64,000 nucleotides of DNA from Gluconacetobacter entanii (lineage in GTDB: Bacteria; Pseudomonadota; Alphaproteobacteria; Acetobacterales; Acetobacteraceae). The position numbers and the translations under genes were made by a program. The stretch covers positions 44,397 to 108,396 of the forward strand of contig NZ_NKUF01000007.1 of the NCBI RefSeq assembly GCF_003206495.1, given 5' to 3'. Positions 33,719 to 45,772 of this stretch are shown in pieces. Below the pieces are notes generated by a model. It worked only from the letters and a program-made list of their open reading frames with translations. It did not search any database and had not been told where the DNA came from. The first letter of the stretch is position 1. Every line of letters starts with the position of its first letter.

Positions 33719-35230
33719 ATGACCGCCCCCATCCCGCCATCCCGCCCTGCCACGGCGCGCCCCGCCCCGGTACAGTCCCCGGTACATTCGACCATCGTGC
33801 TGGTGACATGCTGCCTCAGCCTGCTGCTGGTGATGATGGACGTGACCATCGTCAATGTGGCGCTGCCGTCGATCCGCACTGCCCTGCATGGCAGTTTCTC
33901 CACCCTGCAATGGGTGGTCGATGGCTATACCCTGATGGTCGCCAGCCTGCTGGTGCTGATGGGCGCGATCGCGGACCGTCTGGGGCGGCGGCGGGTGTTC
34001 GTCGCCGGGATTGCCGTTTTCTGCCTCGGTTCGATGCTGTGCGCGCTGTCGGGGTCGATCCCGTTCCTGGTGGGGGCGCGCATGCTGCAGGGAATCGGTG
34101 GCGCGATGCTCAATCCCGTGGCGCTGTCGATCATCGCCAATGTCTTTACCGAACCGCGCGCCCGCGCGCAGGCCATCGGCGTGTGGGGCGGGGCCTCGGG
34201 CGTGGCGCTCGCGCTGGGGCCGGTGGTGGGCGGGATCCTGGTCCACTGGGTCAACTGGCAGGCGGTGTTCTGGGTGAACGTGCCGATCGGCATCGTGGCG
34301 ATCTTCCTTTCCCTGCGTTTCATCCCCGAATCCCGTGCCCCGCATACACGCCCGTTCGACGCGCCGGGGCAGTTGCTGGTGATGGTGACGCTGGCGATGC
34401 TGACGGCGGCGCTGATCGAGGTGCGCGATTTCGGCTGGGGCGATCCGGTCATCTCCGGCTTCCTGTCGCTTGGCGTGCTGGCGATGATCGGCTTCGTGAT
34501 CGTGGAGCAGCGCAGCGCCGCGCCCCTTGTGGACCTGCGCTTTTTCCATGCCCTGCCGTTTTCGGGGGCGATCGTGACCGCGATCCTCGCCTTTGCGGTG
34601 TTCAGCTCGTTCCTGTTCCTCAATACACTCTACCTTCAGGGCGCGCGCGGGATGTCGGCCCTGCATGCGGGGCTGTGCACGCTGCCGTTCGCGGTGTGCA
34701 GCAGCATCTGCGCGCCGCTGTCGGGGCGTCTTGTCGGGCGGATCGGCGCGCGGGTGCCGCTGTTGCTGTCCGCGCTGGGATTCGGGGGCAGCGCGCTTTT
34801 GCTGACGGGACTGTCAGCCACGACGCCGCTTGCGCTGCTGCTGCTGGCGTACGGGCTGTGCGGGTGTGGCTTCGGGCTGTGTAACGCGCCCATCACCAAC
34901 GCCGCCGTGGCCGGCATGCCGCGCAGCCAGGCGGGCGTCGCGGCGGCCCTGGCCTCCACCAGCAGGCAGGTGGGCGTGCTGCTGGGGATCGCGCTGTGCG
35001 GCACGCTGACGGGCGGGGCGGCGGGACAGGCCGGGACGATCCGCTGGGCGCTGTTCGCGCAGGCGACGCATCGCATGTGGTGGGGGATGTTCGCCGCGGC
35101 GATCCTGATCGGGGTCATCGGCATCATCGTGACCAGTGCCCGCGCCCGCGCCAGCACGCAGGCGGTGGCGGCGCTGATGGCGGCGGGGGAGGGGGCCGCG
35201 GTGCCCGTGGCGGCTTCCCGGCGGGGGTGA
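33719..35230 (+). CDS. DHA2-family MFS drug exporter (EmrB/QacA type)
   Basis: 503-residue inner-membrane proton-drug antiporter with 14 predicted transmembrane helices. Signature motifs: the loop-2/3 DRLGRRR with a preceding GxxAD (about residues 83-89), D-V-T-I-V-N-V-A in helix 1 (the DHA2-specific motif D1, about 39-47), and RMLQGIGGAMLNP (about 118-130). The frame is open upstream to 33611, but ATG 33719 (MTAPIPPSRP) is the first start after the tRNA-Gly gene with a protein-like N-terminus. No membrane-fusion gene is adjacent. Substrate unknown. Confidence 0.88.
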   Translation: MTAPIPPSRPATARPAPVQSPVHSTIVLVTCCLSLLLVMMDVTIVNVALPSIRTALHGSFSTLQWVVDGYTLMVASLLVLMGAIADRLGRRRVFVAGIAVFCLGSMLCALSGSIPFLVGARMLQGIGGAMLNPVALSIIANVFTEPRARAQAIGVWGGASGVALALGPVVGGILVHWVNWQAVFWVNVPIGIVAIFLSLRFIPESRAPHTRPFDAPGQLLVMVTLAMLTAALIEVRDFGWGDPVISGFLSLGVLAMIGFVIVEQRSAAPLVDLRFFHALPFSGAIVTAILAFAVFSSFLFLNTLYLQGARGMSALHAGLCTLPFAVCSSICAPLSGRLVGRIGARVPLLLSALGFGGSALLLTGLSATTPLALLLLAYGLCGCGFGLCNAPITNAAVAGMPRSQAGVAAALASTSRQVGVLLGIALCGTLTGGAAGQAGTIRWALFAQATHRMWWGMFAAAILIGVIGIIVTSARARASTQAVAALMAAGEGAAVPVAASRRG

Positions 35231-35540
35231 TGCGGTTCCCGCATGATTGATATGCGGGTCGTGCACCTCCTATTGGCCATATCATGACGAATCGTTCATG
35301 AACTCTATTCCCGAACGGGGGGCAGGTATGTATGCTACGCCTCGCTATGGGACGGTGGCCTGACCCGCCTGACGACCGGCCTGCGCACGCGGTGGAACAA
35401 TCTGGCGCGGGGCAGGGCAGTGTCGGTTGCGTGGGTCGATGCAGCGTGCTAGAGCCGCGCCAGCAGACTTGGGGCCTGTCGTGTTCCGGGGCCTGCAGCT
35501 TGTTTGTGTGACCCACGATTCTGGATTGGAAAAGCGGACA
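35231..35540. other. Upstream region of the ATP synthase operon, 310 bp
   Basis: No coding frame with a start signal is supported here. A TATGCT-like -10 at about 35330 and an AT-containing patch at about 35268-35312 (ATTGGCCATATCATGACGAA) are the most promoter-like parts; neither has a clear -35 partner. The operon promoter is probably here. Confidence 0.4.
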
Positions 35541-36121
35541 GTGGATTCGACTGGAACGACCTCAATACCAATCGCCTCCATTGCCAATGGCCTTGCGGGC
35601 CGTTATGCGACGGCGCTCTATGACCTCGCCTCCGACAGGCAGAAGCTCGACCTCGTGCTTGACCAGGCGAAGGCCCTGTCCTCCATGCTGGACCAGAGCG
35701 CGGACCTGTCCGCCGTGCTGGTTGACCGTACCCTTGACATCCGCCAGGCCACCCGCGCGATGGTGGCGGTGCTGGACAAGGAGGGGTTCGACCCCCTGAT
35801 CCGTGATTTCGTCGGCGTGGTGGCGACAAACCGCCGCCTGCCGTACCTTCGTGAAATTCTTGCCGCCCTGGCGGCAATCGCCGCTGCCCGCCGGGGCGAG
35901 GTGGTGGCGGACGTCGTGTCCGCCCACCCCCTCAACGACGTGCAGCGTGCACAGCTTCGCGGCCGCCTCGCCGAGGCCGGCTATTCCAAAGTCAATATCC
36001 AGGAGCGTGTTGACGCGGCGCTGCTGGGCGGTCTGGTCGTGCGCGTAGGCGCCCGCCTGTATGATACCAGCCTCAGATCCCGCCTTACCCGCCTGCATCA
36101 TGCCATGAAGGGAGCCGCGTG

Positions 36122-36122
<1 letters not shown>
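35541..36122 (+). CDS. atpH: F1 ATP synthase delta subunit
   Basis: 193-residue peripheral-stalk subunit linking F1 to Fo. The N-terminal helical domain ([20 protein letters not shown]) and C-terminal [20 protein letters not shown] are typical. The frame is open to 35427; GTG 35541 gives the start [13 protein letters not shown] and normal length. First gene of atpHAGDC; the Fo genes (a, b, c) are elsewhere, as is usual in alphaproteobacteria. Its stop overlaps the atpA start. Confidence 0.93.
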
Positions 36123-37660
<1,538 letters not shown>

Positions 37661-37676
37661 GGAAGAACGCGCATCC

Positions 37677-40071
<2,395 letters not shown>

Positions 40072-40102
40072 TTACTGGCCCCTGACGCAAGGAAGACAGA
40101 CC

Positions 40103-40528
40103 ATGCCGATTAAGGTCGAGATTGTCAGCCCGGAGAAGACCCTCTTCTCCCACACGGCTGACATGGTGGTCATGCCCGGGTCCGAGGGCGATATCGCCGC
40201 GATGCCGGAGCATGCGCCGCTGATGCTGATGCTGCGCGGTGGCGTTGTCGAGATTTACGAGGGCGACACCATCGCCCATCGTTTCTTCGTGTCCGGCGGG
40301 TTTGCCGACATGACGCCGGACCACTGCACCATTCTGGCGGATCATGCGACGCCGGTTGCGGACCTGTCCGCCACCGATGCGCAGTCCCGTCTGACCGGAC
40401 TGGAAAAATCCTATGACGAGGCGGACAAGATGAACGTCCCGGCACTGGATATCCTGATGGACAAGATGCAGTCCGCCCGCGCGGAAATCGAGGCCGCAAA
40501 AAGCGCCACGCCAGAGATGTCCATCTGA
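40103..40528 (+). CDS. atpC: F1 ATP synthase epsilon subunit
   Basis: 141-residue subunit of the rotor and inhibitor of ATP hydrolysis. The N-terminal beta-sandwich (KVEIVSPEKTLFSHTADMVVMPGSEGDIAAMPEHAPL) is intact; the C-terminal helices are short and acidic. It ends the atpHAGDC operon and is followed by a rho-independent terminator. Confidence 0.96.
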   Translation: MPIKVEIVSPEKTLFSHTADMVVMPGSEGDIAAMPEHAPLMLMLRGGVVEIYEGDTIAHRFFVSGGFADMTPDHCTILADHATPVADLSATDAQSRLTGLEKSYDEADKMNVPALDILMDKMQSARAEIEAAKSATPEMSI

Positions 40529-40554
40529 CATCGGGGCCTGACCGGACCATCAGG

Positions 40555-40588
40555 AAAAAACGGCACCTCATCGCAGGTGCCGTTTTTT
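40555..40588 (+). terminator. Rho-independent terminator of the atp operon
   Basis: AACGGCACCT and AGGTGCCGTT form a 10-bp stem with a 6-base loop, flanked by A-run and T-run, so it could work in both directions. Confidence 0.9.
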
Positions 40589-40605
40589 GTTGGGACGCCA
40601 GTTTC

Positions 40606-40683
40606 AAAAGTTTTTGGTGACGCTTTGTCCAAGAAGCTTCAAAGAACGCCGCCTTTGTAAAAAGGCGGCACCCGGAAACTTTT
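40606..40683 (+). repeat. Family-1 intergenic hairpin repeat, copy 5
   Basis: AAAAGTTTTTGGTGACGC, a diverged GAAGCTTC palindrome, AACGCCGCCTTTG/AAAAAGGCGGC hairpin and AACTTTT. It lies between the terminator of atpC and the end of the convergent queF gene. Confidence 0.85.
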
Positions 40684-40711
40684 ACCAATTCATCAGTATG
40701 TTACATACCCG

Positions 40712-41203
40712 TCAGCCGCGTCCGCGATATCCGGACACATCCTGCGGCGGGATCCATGCGCCTTCGGGCGGGGCGCCCGTCTGCCAGAAGATGTCGATCG
40801 GCATGCCGCCACGCGGATACCAGTACGCCCCGATCCGCAGCCACACGGGATCGAGCAGGTCCACCAGCGTGGTCGCGATCTGCATGGAGCATTTTTCGTG
40901 GAAGGCGCCATGGTTGCGAAAGCTGGTCAGGAACAGCTTGAGCGACTTGCTCTCCACGATCCACTGGCGCGGGATGTAGTCGATGACGATATGCGCGAAA
41001 TCCGGCTGTCCCGTCACGGGACATAGCGAGGTGAATTCGGGCGCGGTGAAACGCACCACGTAACGCCTGTCCGCGTCGGGCGCGGGCACACGTTCGAGGA
41101 TGGCTTCCTCGGGGCTGGTGGGCTGGGTGGTGTTGCGGCCAAGCTGCGTCAGCGTCTGGCTGCCATCGTCCGGCCGCGCAGGGGACGGGGTAGGGGAGGA
41201 CAT
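40712..41203 (-). CDS. queF: NADPH-dependent preQ0 reductase QueF
   Basis: 163-residue enzyme that reduces 7-cyano-7-deazaguanine (preQ0) to preQ1 in queuosine biosynthesis. The catalytic Cys61 lies in [13 protein letters not shown] and the catalytic Asp68 follows, both in the unimodular QueF signature; the [11 protein letters not shown] and [20 protein letters not shown] blocks are intact. The frame is open to 41284, but ATG 41203 gives the normal unimodular length. The N-terminal 25 residues are a low-complexity extension. No other queuosine gene is adjacent. Confidence 0.93.
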   Translation of the reverse strand: MSSPTPSPARPDDGSQTLTQLGRNTTQPTSPEEAILERVPAPDADRRYVVRFTAPEFTSLCPVTGQPDFAHIVIDYIPRQWIVESKSLKLFLTSFRNHGAFHEKCSMQIATTLVDLLDPVWLRIGAYWYPRGGMPIDIFWQTGAPPEGAWIPPQDVSGYRGRG

Positions 41204-41330
41204 GGGTGTTTTCTTTCCACGGTTTGCCTGATGGGCGGGTGATGCCGGACGGGATATGGCGACGTCAATGGATTGCCATGCCATTTTGCCCGCTGTTGCA
41301 ACCTGTGTGCGTCATGATAACACAGCAGTC

Positions 41331-42518
41331 ATGGCACCTGCATCCCGAACCGAATTCCCCGATCCGGTCCTTGTGACCACAACGGCAGAGCTGGACGCGG
41401 TGACCGCGCGGCTGCGTCGTGAACCCTTCATCACGATCGACACGGAATTCGTGCGCGAACGCACCTACTGGCCGGAACTGTGCCTGGTGCAGCTTGCCGG
41501 CGCGGACGAGGTCGTGGTCGTCGATACGCTGGCGCCGGGCATGGACCTGACATCCCTTGGCGAACTCCTTGCCGACGAAGGGGTTATCAAGGTGTTCCAT
41601 GCCGCGCGGCAGGATCTGGAGATTTTCCTGCACCTGTTCGACCGCCTGCCGCAGCCACTGTTCGATACGCAGGTCGCGGCGATGGTGGCGGGATACGGGG
41701 ACCAGGTGGGGTATGACAACCTCGTCGCCTCGGTCGTGGGGGCGCAGATCGACAAGTCGCACCGCTTTTCCGACTGGGCCGCGCGCCCGCTTTCGGCGGC
41801 GCAGATCAATTACGCCGCCGCCGACGTGACCTACCTGCGCGAGGTGTACCAGCGCCTTGTCGCGCAACTGGAGCGTGAGGGGCGGCTGGAGTGGATGACG
41901 GCGGAGATGGATGTCCTCAATTCCCCCGCCACCTTCCGCCCCGACCCGCAGACGCTGTGGGAACGCATGCGCCCGCGCACCAACAACCGCCGGATGCTGG
42001 GCATGCTGCGTGCGATTGCGGCGTGGCGGGAACTGGAGGCCCAGCGCGTCAATGTCCCGCGCCAGCGCCTGGTGAAGGATGAGAGCCTGATGGAAATCGC
42101 CGCCACCGCGCCCGGCGATGTCGATGCGCTGGCGCGGGTGCGTGGCATTTCGCGAGGCTTTGCCGAGGGGCGCAGCGGGCAGGCCCTGCTGGAGACGATC
42201 GCGGCCGCACGGCGCGAACCCGATGCCTCCCTGCCACGCCCGCCAAATGGCCGGGGCAAGGATGCGGCGCGCCCGTCGGCCGCGCTGGTGGCGATGCTCA
42301 AGGTGCTGCTGGCGGCGTGCTGTGAACGCCATCGCGTTGCGCCGAAGCTTGTGGCCTCGGCCGAGGATATCGACCGCCTCGCGCTGGAGGACGCGCCCGA
42401 AATCCCCGCGTTGCAGGGCTGGCGGCGGGAGGTGTTCGGCACGCAGGCGCTGGCGCTGAAGTCGGGGGAACTGACGCTGGGGGTGGCCGACGGCGCGATC
42501 CGGCTGATCCGTGCCTGA
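41331..42518 (+). CDS. rnd: Ribonuclease D
   Basis: 395-residue 3'-5' exoribonuclease of tRNA maturation. The DEDDy exonuclease residues begin with Asp37 and Glu39 (FITIDTEFVRE), with Asp95 (FHAARQDLEIF), and continue with the later YAAADVTYLREVY block. An HRDC domain (about 200-280, MRPRTNNRRMLGMLRAIAAWRE) follows. The frame is open from 41256; ATG 41331 (MAPASRTEFPDPVLV) is chosen. It diverges from queF. Confidence 0.95.
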   Translation: MAPASRTEFPDPVLVTTTAELDAVTARLRREPFITIDTEFVRERTYWPELCLVQLAGADEVVVVDTLAPGMDLTSLGELLADEGVIKVFHAARQDLEIFLHLFDRLPQPLFDTQVAAMVAGYGDQVGYDNLVASVVGAQIDKSHRFSDWAARPLSAAQINYAAADVTYLREVYQRLVAQLEREGRLEWMTAEMDVLNSPATFRPDPQTLWERMRPRTNNRRMLGMLRAIAAWRELEAQRVNVPRQRLVKDESLMEIAATAPGDVDALARVRGISRGFAEGRSGQALLETIAAARREPDASLPRPPNGRGKDAARPSAALVAMLKVLLAACCERHRVAPKLVASAEDIDRLALEDAPEIPALQGWRREVFGTQALALKSGELTLGVADGAIRLIRA

Positions 42519-42574
42519 GGGGCGGGGCGTACTCCGCAGGTTTTACCATGGTTGCGAACAGGTTATCTCCACCC

Positions 42575-42609
42575 TTGTCCACAAGATTTTGTGGTACGCT
42601 GGTTGAGTC
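42575..42609. promoter_or_regulatory. DnaA-box-like and GANTC sites upstream of gcrA
   Basis: TTGTCCACA (42575-42583) differs from the consensus DnaA box TTATCCACA by one base. GAGTC (42605-42609) is a CcrM/GcrA-type GANTC site. Both lie 55-90 bases before the gcrA start, just before an AT-rich ACAATATAAGCC stretch. Confidence 0.45.
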
Positions 42610-42662
42610 ACCTACAATATAAGCCTATTTTGCCCTCAATTCCGCGTAATGGAGTGTGAGCG

Positions 42663-43466
42663 ATGGCGATGGAATGGACCGAGGAGACGATCGCGCGTCT
42701 TCGCGACCTGTGGCAGCAGGGATTGTCAACGGCGGAAATTGGCCGCCAGTTGTCAGTGACCAAGAACGCGGTCGTCGGAAAGGCGCATCGGCTGGGTCTG
42801 AAGCCACGCCCGTCGCCTATCCGCCGGGGGGCGAAGGCGGACAAATCCGCGGACAAGGCGACACCGGCCCCGGCGGCACAGGACGCGGCGGCCCGGACGC
42901 CCGCGACACCAGCCCCTGCGGCGGATGTGACGGTCACGGAAGTTTCCGTGGCGGTGGTGGCGACTCCGGCCCCCGAACCCACTGCCGCTGCCCCGGCGGC
43001 GCCCGCAGCGGTGGCGGCCCCTGTTGCCCCCGTTGTGGAAGAAAACACCGTTTCCGCCCCGGCACCGGCCGCCGCCGTGGCCGCACCCCCGCCATCCACG
43101 CCTGCCCCGGCCGCCGCGCCGACTGTTGCTGACAGCGCCGCCGACACCGTATCGCCAAAGCCTGCTGCCGCCCCGGCCCCCAAGGCCGCGCCCGCCGCCG
43201 CGGCGGAGGAAGCCGCGGCACGTCCCGCGGCCAAGGCCCCGCGAAAGGCAACACCCACACGTGCCGAACGCGCCGCCGCCGCCCGGGCCGCCGTAACCCC
43301 GCCGCGCCGTCGCAGCAGCCAGTCCTGCTGCTGGCCGCTGGGTGATCCGGGCACGCCGGGTTTCCATTTTTGTGGCGCGACCCCGCTGCCGGGCAAGCCC
43401 TACTGCGCCGAACATGCGCAGCTTGCCTATGTGAAGCTGCGTGACCGCCGCGACAATGTCGCCTGA
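42663..43466 (+). CDS. gcrA: Cell-cycle regulator GcrA
   Basis: 267-residue GcrA-family regulator that, in alphaproteobacteria, binds the principal sigma factor and GANTC-methylated promoters. N-terminal DNA-binding domain: MEWTEETIARLRDLWQQGLS through ISVTKNAVVGKAHRLGLKPR-type sequence (about 3-48). C-terminal sigma-binding domain: CCWPLGDPGTPGFHFCG (from about 222) with the conserved Cys pairs and YCAEHAQLAYV. Between them is a long Ala/Pro-rich linker of about 165 residues, longer than in the roughly 170-residue Caulobacter protein. ATG 42663 has GGAGTG upstream; ATG 42669 is an alternative. A DnaA-box-like site lies upstream. Confidence 0.93.
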   Translation: MAMEWTEETIARLRDLWQQGLSTAEIGRQLSVTKNAVVGKAHRLGLKPRPSPIRRGAKADKSADKATPAPAAQDAAARTPATPAPAADVTVTEVSVAVVATPAPEPTAAAPAAPAAVAAPVAPVVEENTVSAPAPAAAVAAPPPSTPAPAAAPTVADSAADTVSPKPAAAPAPKAAPAAAAEEAAARPAAKAPRKATPTRAERAAAARAAVTPPRRRSSQSCCWPLGDPGTPGFHFCGATPLPGKPYCAEHAQLAYVKLRDRRDNVA

Positions 43467-43519
43467 GCGGCGCGTGTCCTGAGGGGATATCCCCGGGCGC
43501 CGCGCCTGTGACGGATATG

Positions 43520-43558
43520 AAAAAGCCGCCGGGAACATGACGTTCCGGCGGCTTTTTT
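43520..43558. terminator. Bidirectional rho-independent terminator between gcrA and bactofilin gene
   Basis: AAAAAGCCGCCGG and CCGGCGGCTTTTTT form a 13-bp stem around a 12-base loop. A-run and T-run on opposite sides let it end both the plus-strand gcrA and the minus-strand bactofilin transcript. Confidence 0.9.
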
Positions 43559-43685
43559 CATGGATATCCGCAAGGCGCGCGCACCCTGCCGGGTGGGTCA
43601 CTGCGCCACATGGCCGCAACACCCGCGCGATGCCGCATGGCGCGGCGGGCGGGCGTCATGGCCGTGGGCGCGCTGCGACCGGCCC

Positions 43686-44279
43686 TCAGGGGGTCTGCGG
43701 CTTCTCGGCGGGGGCGGCGGCCGGTGCTGCGGCCGGGGCCTCGGGCTTGGGGGAGGTGATCATTTCAAGCTGCCCCGAAACCTGGCCACCATCCTCGACC
43801 TTCAGGCGGCGGCACTTCGCCGTGCCCAGCAGGCGGCCGGTGGAACGGATCGTAAGACCGCCCTGCACCGTCAGCGTGCCGTCGATGGTGCCGGCCAGTT
43901 CGGCGTCTTCCACCTCGACCTCACCCTTGAAGACACCGCCATCGGCGATCAGCAGTTCGGTGGCGTTGATCATGGAGGATTCGACCATCCCCTCCACGAC
44001 CAGGCGTTCGGCGTCCTTGATGGTGCCTTGGACGCTGATGCCACGGCCAACGACCAGCGTGCGGCGGTCATTTTCCTTTTTCGCGCCGGTCGTGGGCATG
44101 CCCGGACGCGTGGCGCCTGCGGGCGTGGCGTTGGGGCTCTGGGGGAAGGGCGGACGGGCCATCGGCGCGTTTTCCTTGTTGGCTGGTGTGGAAGATGGCG
44201 CTGGGCGCGCGGATTGCGGAGTGGCTGCCTGAGGCTTGGCGGCTGGCTTGGCCGGTTCTGGCTTACGACGTCTGAACAA
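43686..44279 (-). CDS. Bactofilin (polymer-forming cytoskeletal protein)
   Basis: 197-residue cytoskeletal protein. A basic, Pro/Ala-rich N-terminus (1-65) precedes the right-handed beta-helical bactofilin core (about 73-175, from TLVVGRGISVQGTIKDAERL to the GGQVSGQLEMI segment), followed by a Pro/Ala tail. Bactofilins form filaments that help shape cells, stalks or sites of envelope synthesis. The start appears to be TTG 44279 (MFRRRKPEPAK) with GCGGGG eight bases upstream. It is convergent with gcrA across a bidirectional terminator and divergent from the sugar kinase gene. Confidence 0.9.
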   Translation of the reverse strand: MFRRRKPEPAKPAAKPQAATPQSARPAPSSTPANKENAPMARPPFPQSPNATPAGATRPGMPTTGAKKENDRRTLVVGRGISVQGTIKDAERLVVEGMVESSMINATELLIADGGVFKGEVEVEDAELAGTIDGTLTVQGGLTIRSTGRLLGTAKCRRLKVEDGGQVSGQLEMITSPKPEAPAAAPAAAPAEKPQTP

Positions 44280-44561
44280 TATTACCCCGCTTCATCTGGC
44301 TGTATCCGGTGCTGGGAATAGTCCGGATCGATCTTCGCTCTCGTGCCGGACAGGCAGGTCCCTGCTCTTGTTTCGGTTATACGCGCGCATGACCCCGCGA
44401 CAAGGGCGAACGTCGCGTGGCGATTGTGAAAAACGTGCTGGCATTGCGGTTTGCCTGCCCTGGTGATAGCGAATGCGCAACTTAGTCATACGTAATATTG
44501 GTCATTTCATGGCGACGTTTGTGCGATGATGCCATGCGATGTGCAAAGAGGGGACGGACAG

Positions 44562-45584
44562 TTGGAAAAGAACACGGAAAATTCGGGACAGGCCACGGAA
44601 TGCAGGTTCGATATCCTCGGGATCGGCAATGCGATCGTCGATATCCTGGCCCCTGTCGCCCCTTCCTTCCTGGCCGCCAATGACATGACGCCGGGTGGCA
44701 TGATGCTGATCGACGCCATCCGTGCGCAGGAACTCGGCCGCGAGATCCGGCGTGAAAAGGAAATGGGCGGCGGGTCGGCGGCCAATACCTGCGTCGTGGC
44801 GTCGAACATGGGCGCGCGCGTCGCCTATCTGGGCAAGGTGGCCGATGACGCGACCGGCCGTACCTTTGCCGCCGACATGCAGGCGGCGGGCGTGTATTTC
44901 CCGTCCGTCCCGCTCAAGGGCAAGGACGCGCAGCAGCAGCCAACCGCAAGCTGCCTGATCCTTGTCACCCCCGACGGGCAGCGCACGATGAACACCTACC
45001 TTGGCGCATGCGTGTCGTTCGGGCCGGACGACGTGCTGCCCGACGTGGTGACGGCGTCGAAGGTGACCTACATGGAGGGCTACCTGTTCGACCGGCCGGA
45101 GGCGCAGGCCGCCTTCCGCCGGGCCGCGGAAATCGCGCACGCGGCGGGCCGCCGGGTCGCGCTGTCGCTGTCGGATGCGTTCTGCGTGGACCGCCACCGT
45201 GACGCGTTCCTCGACCTCGTGCGCGGGCATGTCGATATCCTGTTCGCCAACGAGATGGAGATCCTCTCGCTCTACCAGGTCAAGGAATTCGACGACGCGC
45301 TGCGCCAGGTCTCCGCCGATACGCATTTCGCCGTCCTGACCCGCAGCGAGAAGGGCAGCGTCATCGTGCAGGACCAGCAGCAGATCGTCATCGAAAGCGT
45401 ACGCACGCAGGTTGTGGACACCACGGGCGCGGGCGATGCCTATGCCGCGGGCTTCCTCGCGTGGTGGACATCGGGGCGCGAACTGGCCGAATGCGGCCGC
45501 CTCGGCAGTGTGGCTGCGTCCGAAGTGATCTCCCACTATGGCGCGCGGCCGCTGATCAACATGCGCCAGGACATGGGGTTCTGA
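44562..45584 (+). CDS. PfkB-family sugar/adenosine kinase
   Basis: 340-residue carbohydrate kinase of the PfkB (ribokinase) family. Both signatures are present: the first GGSAANTCVVASNMGARVAYLGKVADD near 80-105 and the second DTTGAGDAYAAGFLAWW (about 290-306), which contains the catalytic Asp. The N-terminal FDILGIGNAIVDILAP is typical of the adenosine kinase-like subgroup. The frame is open from ATG 44526; TTG 44562 after AGAGGGG (MEKNTENSGQATECRFD) is preferred but not certain. The substrate cannot be told from sequence alone. Confidence 0.85.
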   Translation: MEKNTENSGQATECRFDILGIGNAIVDILAPVAPSFLAANDMTPGGMMLIDAIRAQELGREIRREKEMGGGSAANTCVVASNMGARVAYLGKVADDATGRTFAADMQAAGVYFPSVPLKGKDAQQQPTASCLILVTPDGQRTMNTYLGACVSFGPDDVLPDVVTASKVTYMEGYLFDRPEAQAAFRRAAEIAHAAGRRVALSLSDAFCVDRHRDAFLDLVRGHVDILFANEMEILSLYQVKEFDDALRQVSADTHFAVLTRSEKGSVIVQDQQQIVIESVRTQVVDTTGAGDAYAAGFLAWWTSGRELAECGRLGSVAASEVISHYGARPLINMRQDMGF

Positions 45585-45772
45585 TCGCGGGCAGGACAGA
45601 ATTCATCACCGGGATGCGCGGATGGCGTGAAGTTTCGCGTGCAATCCGCGCCAGTCCCCTTTATCTACGCCACAGCACCCAACAATGCCGCCATGTCGCT
45701 CGGGCCTGAACTGCCCGCACGGGCGGCGCGCCCTCTTGGCGCCCCCGCAAGGAAAGTCAGGTTACAACCGTT

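Noticed and set aside
33604..34884. Alternative frame at the MFS gene
   Set aside because: Frame-shifted shadow of the transporter; only the 33719 frame shows membrane helices and motifs.
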